Positions 59,352 to 64,000 of a DNA stretch of 64,000 bases are shown in pieces (positions within the stretch are counted from its first letter, which is position 1; every line of letters starts with the position of its first letter). Made by a program: the position numbers and the translations under genes. This stretch comes from Enterococcus mundtii. Its GTDB lineage: Bacteria > Bacillota > Bacilli > Lactobacillales > Enterococcaceae. The stretch spans positions 2,110,001 to 2,174,000 of the forward strand of contig NZ_AP019810.1 of assembly GCF_013394305.1 (NCBI RefSeq), written 5' to 3'. Below the pieces are notes generated by a model that was given only the letters and a program-made list of their open reading frames with translations, ran no database searches and had not been told where the DNA came from.

Positions 59352-59608
59352 TATTTTTTATACCTCACAATTCAAGCGAGACTATAAAAAAGCAGGGGAA
59401 AGATTTAGCCAAATTAAAAAAGGTGCTATCTCTTTTGCAATGCCAACATAAATTGCCCAAAGTGTATCGTGATCATCATTTGACCGGCAATTATGTGGGA
59501 TTTAGAGAATGTCATATCAGTCCTGATTGGCTATTAGTATATAAGATTGATAATGATCAATTAATATTGATACTTGCTAGGCTGGGATCTCACAGTGAAT
59601 TCTTTTAA
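59344..59608 (+). pseudogene. YafQ/RelE-type toxin, frameshifted
   Basis: ATG 59344 encodes MLDIFYTSQFKRDYKKA, then the frame runs out. The rest of a YafQ-like mRNA interferase (GKDLAKLKKVLSLL..., ending in ECHISPDWLLVYKI and LARLGSHSEFF) is in the +1 frame after about 59395. A small deletion or insertion near the A-run and GCAGGGG explains the break. With the antitoxin also broken, the module appears dead. Confidence 0.8.
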
Positions 59609-59636
59609 AGAAGTTGTGAAATAAATGGACAACTCA

Positions 59637-59700
59637 GAAAAATAAACGAGAAAATCTAAAACTTGTTTTAAAAGTGTTTGGATTCTCTCGTTTATTTTGT
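59637..59700 (+). terminator. Hairpin behind the toxin remnant
   Basis: AAAATAAACGAGA (59639-59651) pairs perfectly with 59686-59698, flanked by A on the left and T on the right. Confidence 0.6.
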
Positions 59701-59736
59701 TCTAGGAGTTACTAGAGAAATAGTGTAATCGTTTTT

Positions 59737-60006
59737 TTAGGAAGAAAAAACAAATTTTAGGAGCTTTTTATGCTACTGATTCATTTGATCACTGGAGTGT
59801 TAGTGATGCTTGATATTCTTGCCTGGTTTATTTTCCACTTGGGTCTATCCTTTGGAGTACGTCAAATCGCTGACTCTTTTTTTTAAAGATATCATCGTTG
59901 GTTTCGTGCCTTTTGAAAAGTGAGGAGTTATTTGGGAGAAAAAATTTCGGATAAAAAATGGAAAGATAAGCTGCCAGATGGTACTGTGATTGCTAAAAAC
60001 GAATAA
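59737..60006 (+). pseudogene. Decayed duplicate of the crtQ-crtO junction
   Basis: This stretch repeats, with scattered changes, the end of crtQ (last codons GRK.K. and stop), the crtO ribosome binding site and the first ~80 codons of crtO. The copy starts at ATG 59770 and stops at a TAA after 38 codons (MLLIHLITGVLVMLDIL...). It has a short deletion and further stops, and similarity ends near 59998 after GTGATTGC. The original spans about 58495-58768. Confidence 0.85.
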
Positions 60007-60016
60007 ATGGTTTTCT

Positions 60017-60100
60017 AGAAGTGAATACTACATAAACAAGCACCAAAATCCATCGATGAATAATTGTGGGGATTTGGTGCTTTTTAGCGGAGCTTAACAC
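60017..60100. repeat. Second copy of the branched hairpin element
   Basis: An inner stem (AGCACCAAA.TCC at 60039-60051 with 60070-60081) followed by TTTTT is enclosed by AGAAGTG on the left and CGGAGCTTAACACTT on the right. The right flank matches the element at 26303-26398 (CGGAGCTAGACACTT). The inner sequence differs, so the outer ends are conserved while the core is not. Confidence 0.5.
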
Positions 60101-60166
60101 TTTTATCAGAATCTCACAAACTGTCTTTTGTGCAAAGTTAGTGATTCAAAATAAAGTTGATTTTTT

Positions 60167-60196
60167 TGAAACTTTTCTTAGAAAACGATCGTCTAA
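60167..60196 (+). promoter_or_regulatory. ECF sigma factor (SigV-type) promoter
   Basis: TGAAACTTTT (-35, TGAAAC at 60167-60172) is followed after 17 bases by CGTCTAA (60190-60196). These match the -35 TGAAAC and -10 CGTC elements of SigV-type ECF promoters. It lies 33 bases ahead of the first gene of the sigV operon, implying autoregulation. Confidence 0.78.
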
Positions 60197-60228
60197 TTAA
60201 GTATAAAAAAAGAAAGCGGAGTGAGCGT

Positions 60229-60465
60229 ATGAAACATGAAAAAAACTATTCATTTTTAACGATAGAACTAATTTTCCTAGTCTTATTGTTCCTGTTTACC
60301 AGCCTTTTTTTATGGATGTATTCAATGGATACATTTTCGATCATAGAAGAAAAGCCACAAGAGATAGGGACAAGCGAGTCGACTAGAACGAAAGATACAC
60401 AACCACGTAAGGAAGCAAACAAGGATTTTATGCGAGAACTGGGTGAAATTTATTATTTGAGATAG
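60229..60465 (+). CDS. Small membrane protein, first gene of the sigV operon
   Basis: A 78-residue protein with one transmembrane helix (residues ~10-32) and a charged, outward-facing or cytosolic tail rich in Glu, Thr and Lys. No family recognised. The ATG at 60229 follows GGAG and lies between the ECF promoter and sigV, so it should be co-expressed with the lysozyme/envelope stress system; it might modulate RsiV or its protease. Role is inference from position only. Confidence 0.65.
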   Translation: MKHEKNYSFLTIELIFLVLLFLFTSLFLWMYSMDTFSIIEEKPQEIGTSESTRTKDTQPRKEANKDFMRELGEIYYLR

Positions 60466-60478
60466 GGAGGGATCTAAT

Positions 60479-60991
60479 ATTTTTAATCGGATAGCAAAAA
60501 AGCAGCGAGTCAGACATTATGAATCTCAGTTAGAACAGCTGATTGAGACACAATATCAAAAAATGTATCGAATCGCTTATAGTTATACACACTGTTCGGA
60601 AGATGCACTAGATGTTATCCAAGATAGCTTTCAAAAAGCGCTGATGGATTTCTCAAAGGTAAAGAAGATCGATCATTTTCAAGCTTGGTTTTATAAAATC
60701 TTAGTCCGCACAGCAATTGATTATTGGCGCAAGAATAAACGAATGCCTTTGAATTTTGAATTGGAAGACTGTCCAGAACTTGAATTCATCGATTGTCAAA
60801 ATGATGTTTCTTACATGGAATTACGTGAATTATTGAGCCAAACGCCTAGCCCAGAACGCGAGATTATTATCTTGAAATTTTTTGAAGGATTTACATTGAA
60901 AGAAATTGCTCAGATTTTAAATTTAAATGAGAATACAGTGAAAACAAAAATGTATCGCTCACTAGATAATTACAAAGAAATTTTAAAATAA
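60479..60991 (+). CDS. sigV: ECF sigma factor, SigV type
   Basis: Region 2 (YRIAYSYTHCSEDALDVIQDSFQKAL ... FQAWFYKILVRTAIDYWRKNKR) and region 4 (SPEREIIILKFFEGFTLKEIAQILNLNENTVKTKMYRSL) are intact. The only ATG that fits (60563) lacks a ribosome binding site and would remove the first helix of region 2. In-frame coding continues upstream (QLEQLIETQYQKMYRIAY, as expected for this family) to 60479, an ATT codon lying seven bases after GGGAGGG. I therefore propose an ATT start, giving 170 residues. Next to an RsiV homologue it should respond to lysozyme or other envelope stress. Confidence 0.78.
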   Translation: MFNRIAKKQRVRHYESQLEQLIETQYQKMYRIAYSYTHCSEDALDVIQDSFQKALMDFSKVKKIDHFQAWFYKILVRTAIDYWRKNKRMPLNFELEDCPELEFIDCQNDVSYMELRELLSQTPSPEREIIILKFFEGFTLKEIAQILNLNENTVKTKMYRSLDNYKEILK

Positions 60992-61009
60992 AGGAGAGTG
61001 GATAGCGAA

Positions 61010-61876
61010 ATGGGAGGAACAAAGAAAAAAATAAGTATGATGAATCAGGCGTATCGAGCGGGGGAAATTCCTGAACAGCTAGAAGATGAGCTATTCAAGC
61101 GTTTTACGATTGCCAAGAAAAAAGTGAAGGTGAAACGACAAGTAAAACATGCTGTTCATATCGGTTTGGGGATCGTCTGCTCTGTACTTATTTTGTTCGC
61201 AGGTGTTCAAAATAGAGACTTTCGCGTATGGGCGACAGAAATCCCTGTTCTCGGAGAATTGGTTTCGATCATTACTGGGAAAACCTATTCATTCCAAGAA
61301 GAGGAATCGGGTATCAGGATTGCTGTTCCAAAAATAATTGGAAAAGAAGAAATCCATGACCAGTTGAATCGAAAATATCTCGCAGAGGGACAACAAGCTT
61401 ATGAGGAAGGAGTGAAAGAAATCAAGAAAAACGGGCAACAGATTGATACAACAGGTGGATATCGCATATTGGTCAATGATGAGCGATTTTTAGTGATTGA
61501 TCGTTCAATCGAACAGACAATTGCAAGTACGCAAACGAACAATCAATTTGACACGTTAGATAAACAAAATGAGGTACTTGTGTCTTTGCCTTTATTATTT
61601 AAAAATGATGATTATCTCATTGCTCTTTCAAAGGAAATTGAAGAACAGATGAAAAATCGTATGGAAAAAAATCCAGAATCAACTTATTTTGCTCTAGAGG
61701 ATAATGGCTCATTTTTATTAAAAAAAGATCCTAGTTTTTATATCAATAAAGAACACCAGCTGGTTATCTTCTTTGATAAATACGAGGTAGCACCTGGTGC
61801 TATGGGGACACAAGAATTCGTTATTGATACAAATAAAATCCAATCTTTATTGGCTGACCCAAACTATTTGAACTAA
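61010..61876 (+). CDS. rsiV: Anti-sigma factor RsiV
   Basis: A 288-residue single-pass membrane protein: cytoplasmic sigma-binding part (residues 1-45), a transmembrane helix (~46-66) and an extracellular DUF3298/DUF4163-type domain. In the family, RsiV sequesters SigV and is cleaved by signal peptidase and a site-2 protease (Eep in E. faecalis) when lysozyme binds. The ATG at 61010 is 11 bases after GGAGAG; GTG 60998 overlaps that site and is rejected. Followed by a terminator. Confidence 0.87.
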   Translation: MGGTKKKISMMNQAYRAGEIPEQLEDELFKRFTIAKKKVKVKRQVKHAVHIGLGIVCSVLILFAGVQNRDFRVWATEIPVLGELVSIITGKTYSFQEEESGIRIAVPKIIGKEEIHDQLNRKYLAEGQQAYEEGVKEIKKNGQQIDTTGGYRILVNDERFLVIDRSIEQTIASTQTNNQFDTLDKQNEVLVSLPLLFKNDDYLIALSKEIEEQMKNRMEKNPESTYFALEDNGSFLLKKDPSFYINKEHQLVIFFDKYEVAPGAMGTQEFVIDTNKIQSLLADPNYLN

Positions 61877-61921
61877 AGCTTTCAGACTTTACGAATAGAA
61901 TCGTTCTTTGCTGAGAATAGT

Positions 61922-61971
61922 AGCATCAACCGGTAGAATCTTTTTTACATGTTTACCGGTTGATGCTTTTT
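61922..61971 (+). terminator. Terminator of the sigV operon
   Basis: Perfect 14-bp arms (61922-61935 and 61954-61967) around an 18-base loop, followed by five T. Confidence 0.88.
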
Positions 61972-62025
61972 AGGTTGAGAGAAATAGCATTCAATAATGG
62001 CCGAAGAATCCAATGCTTATCTGAA

Positions 62026-62265
62026 TTACTCAATCGCTTGCTTGACGATTTCTTGCCAAAAATGAAAATATTCCTCTTCTAAATCGATCGAATCAAGTTC
62101 ATCCCAAGCAATAAAGCCCTCGTTTACATAAAAGCCATCTTCTGTCATCTTTTTTTGAATCTTTCCTCTATAGTTTTCTCCCTTTTTTGTTTGGATCGTA
62201 ATTTCTTGTTTGGCAATATAAGCAGTGATTATGACAGTTTCGAAATGATTCTTTACCATTGTCAT
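62026..62265 (-). CDS. Small protein downstream of the Y-family polymerase
   Basis: A 79-residue protein I do not recognise with certainty. It contains KGENYRGKIQKK and FIAWDELDSIDLEEE, a pattern like the small beta-barrel partners often found beside UmuC-type polymerases. The ATG at 62265 follows AGGGAGG; an earlier ATG at 62289 overlaps the upstream stop but has no site. Last gene of the three-gene minus-strand unit. Confidence 0.65.
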   Translation of the reverse strand: MTMVKNHFETVIITAYIAKQEITIQTKKGENYRGKIQKKMTEDGFYVNEGFIAWDELDSIDLEEEYFHFWQEIVKQAIE

Positions 62266-62281
62266 CGGCAACGCCTCCCTT

Positions 62282-62791
62282 TTAGTCATTTTCCTCTTCA
62301 AAAGCTTGATAAAATTCATCTTTGATCAATTGCAACTCAGCTTGTTGGTTTGGCTTGTTCCAATCGATTGATCGGGAAACTTGTTCGTCATATGTCTTGT
62401 TGGTACTAAACTCAAACCATTTCATTTCTTGTTTCAAACCAACGTGACGAATGTTCTCCCAGAGAATCTGGTACTGGTCAATCGTCAGATATTCTTCATC
62501 ACATTCGCCTAAGAAAACGCCCTCGATATTTTCTCTATATCGACCAAATTCATCTTTTGTGTTTAATTGGATGGTCACTTTTTGTCGGTAGAGAAAGGAC
62601 TGTAATAGTACTTGGTCGATTTCCTCTCTCGTCATTTGCAATTGGGGAGGGAGGTCTTTTAAGGCGACTGCTGCATTTTCTTCGATCCCTTTAACTAGCT
62701 CATCCATGGCAAAAGCGGTTCCCCATTTCAAGCCAAAGGGGCGATCACGGTATTCATTGTAATCGAGAAATTCTTTTTTCGTGCGTCGCAT
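62282..62791 (-). CDS. YolD-like protein linked to the Y-family polymerase
   Basis: A 169-residue protein with an N-terminal segment RPFGLKWGTAFAMDELVKGI and a repeated beta-rich body (VTIQLNTKDEFGRYRENIEGVFLG..., YQILWENIRHVGL). YolD-like proteins are commonly encoded next to SOS-inducible UmuC/UvrX polymerases, and this gene overlaps the polymerase 3' end by 38 bases. Assignment to YolD is tentative. The ATG at 62791 is chosen as the likely N-terminus. Confidence 0.65.
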   Translation of the reverse strand: MRRTKKEFLDYNEYRDRPFGLKWGTAFAMDELVKGIEENAAVALKDLPPQLQMTREEIDQVLLQSFLYRQKVTIQLNTKDEFGRYRENIEGVFLGECDEEYLTIDQYQILWENIRHVGLKQEMKWFEFSTNKTYDEQVSRSIDWNKPNQQAELQLIKDEFYQAFEEEND

Positions 62792-64000
62792 GTCCCTCAC
62801 CTTCAATACCAGCCATTCCGCCAGCATGACCGCCTACAAGCGAACTGCGGGCGATTGCTCGACCACCTTCTAGTAAACTATGTGCATGGACGATTGCTTT
62901 AAATCCATATTTTTGTCGAATCTTATCCACGACAAAGTCAATCTTTGCCGCATTGACTTGCTCTTTAGGATCATCGAATAGATTCAATTGCAAGCCAGTC
63001 GCATAAACTAAGCGAGAACAGTTGACGCCGATACTTCGGATATCTTGCCGTTGATAATGTCGATCAAAAATCATCAATAGTGCTTCTGCTAAAACATGAC
63101 TGGCATTGGTCGGCTCGATTTTCATCTGTTGGTGAAACCCAGTTTTTCCTGAAACATCTGTGTAGCCCAAAGAAAAGCCGACCCACAGACTAACTACTTG
63201 TGCTTTTGCTTCTTCTCGTCGTAAGCGTGTGCCTACTTGATCTGCCATTTCCTTGATCACGATTTCAATCTCTTCTCGGCGGGTATAGTCCTTATTGAGG
63301 ATTTGACTATTTCCGATGCTTTTTGATTTAGGGGTGTAGACTTCACCAAGAAAGCTCCGATCGATTCCCCAGGCATGGGCATAAAGTTGTGTACCAATTA
63401 CCCCCATTGCACTTTTTAAACGATAGTAATCCGCATGTGCAAGCTCATAGATGCTATGGATGTTCATTTTATTTAAACGAATCGCTGTTTTTCGACCGAT
63501 CCCCCAAAAATCTGTCAGCTGAGGAATCCGCCAAAGTTTTTCAGGGACGTCTTCATAACGCCATTCGGCGATCATGTCTCGGGTATCCTTCGCTTCATTA
63601 TCCAGAGCTAATTTTGCCAATAGTGGATTATCACCGATACCGATCGTGGTATAGATCCCTGTCTGGTCATAAACGTCTTGACGAATTTTTTTTGCAAGTG
63701 TCCGGGCATCAGGAGCATCGAACAAATTCAAACTATTTGTGATATCCAAAAAACTTTCGTCGACCGAATAGACATGATGGTTACTCTCGTCTGCATAGGT
63801 TTTATAAATCGCATTGATTTCTTTGTTCTTCTCCATATAATAAGCCATTCGTGGTGGGGCAATATATAGATCACTGGGATAAGGAAAGGGCAAATCACGC
63901 GCACGACTGATATTCGTGATCCCGTAGGCTTTTTTTGCAGCTGGACTAGAGGCAAGGATCAACCCGCTACCACGTTCTTCCCATGAATTTCCGGGGTACG
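62754..64000 (-). CDS. Y-family DNA polymerase (UmuC/UvrX type), 5' end off the window
   Basis: More than 400 residues of an error-prone translesion polymerase. The palm motif YSVDESFLDIT carries the catalytic Asp-Glu, followed by TIGIGDNPLLAKLALD, the HhH segment FWGIGRKTAIRLNK and a little-finger domain. The frame remains open to the right edge (GLILASSPAAKKAYGI upstream part visible), so the N-terminus with the first metal-binding Asp is missing. Such genes occur both in chromosomes and on plasmids and prophages of enterococci and are usually SOS-induced. Confidence 0.92.
   Translation of the reverse strand, partial: YPGNSWEERGSGLILASSPAAKKAYGITNISRARDLPFPYPSDLYIAPPRMAYYMEKNKEINAIYKTYADESNHHVYSVDESFLDITNSLNLFDAPDARTLAKKIRQDVYDQTGIYTTIGIGDNPLLAKLALDNEAKDTRDMIAEWRYEDVPEKLWRIPQLTDFWGIGRKTAIRLNKMNIHSIYELAHADYYRLKSAMGVIGTQLYAHAWGIDRSFLGEVYTPKSKSIGNSQILNKDYTRREEIEIVIKEMADQVGTRLRREEAKAQVVSLWVGFSLGYTDVSGKTGFHQQMKIEPTNASHVLAEALLMIFDRHYQRQDIRSIGVNCSRLVYATGLQLNLFDDPKEQVNAAKIDFVVDKIRQKYGFKAIVHAHSLLEGGRAIARSSLVGGHAGGMAGIEGEGHATHEKRISRLQ

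Overview
The window reads as a chromosomal stretch of a low-GC Gram-positive coccus, almost certainly an Enterococcus. The markers are an ebpR-ebpABC-srtC pilus locus, a WxL/DUF916 surface-protein locus, an NADH peroxidase of the enterococcal type, a SigV/RsiV pair, and genes for glycosylated C30 carotenoids (crtP, crtQ and crtO homologues). The carotenoid genes point to a yellow-pigmented species such as E. mundtii or the E. casseliflavus group. The species is inference; the genus is well supported.

Layout. 1-4.7 kb: glutathione peroxidase, luxS and a reverse-transsulfuration pair (mccB, mccA) on the minus strand, then efp on plus. The mcc operon has a leader peptide with three consecutive Cys codons followed by a terminator, which looks like a cysteine attenuator. 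4.7-14.1 kb: the divergent Mga-type regulator ebpR and the pilus operon ebpA-ebpB-ebpC-srtC. 14.2-14.8 kb: a hemolysin III-like membrane protein. 15-24 kb: a nine-gene operon encoding the whole acetylase route from aspartate to lysine (lysA-dapF-dapA-dapB-dapD-asd-lysC-deacetylase-aminotransferase). 24.1-25.5 kb: an NADH peroxidase behind a PerR-box-like palindrome.

25.8-39.7 kb: two copies of a small two-helix membrane protein (a more distant third lies at 39.4 kb). Next come two sugar loci that both end in tagatose-bisphosphate aldolases. One is an RpiR-controlled operon with a PfkB kinase, a fructose-type PTS and LacD, which I infer may handle D-tagatose or fructose. The other is a GntR-controlled locus with AgaS, LacD, a mannose-family PTS and a GH1 phospho-glycosidase, which I infer may handle galactosamine or a related amino sugar. 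Promoters, cre sites and operators can be read in front of several of these genes. 39.7-41.5 kb: an amidinotransferase-superfamily enzyme and a tyrosine phosphatase.

42-54 kb: a doubly frameshifted DUF285 surface-protein remnant; an OYE/aldehyde dehydrogenase pair with its ArsR repressor and two matching operators; a WxL-locus regulator broken by one extra T in a T8 run; and the WxL locus (small LPxTG protein, WxL protein, DUF916 protein, large WxL protein). 54-60 kb: cardiolipin synthase, then crtP-crtQ-crtO in which crtP has a one-base frameshift, a dead RelB/YafQ-type toxin-antitoxin pair, and a decayed duplicate of the crtQ/crtO junction. 60-62 kb: sigV-rsiV with an upstream small membrane protein, an autoregulatory ECF-type promoter and an apparent ATT start codon for sigV. 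62-64 kb: two small genes and a Y-family DNA polymerase that runs off the right edge.

A recurring theme is decay by single-base changes. Five loci carry such lesions: the DUF285 gene, the WxL regulator, crtP, the antitoxin and the toxin. These could be strain-specific pseudogenes, phase-variable homopolymers or, in some cases, assembly errors.
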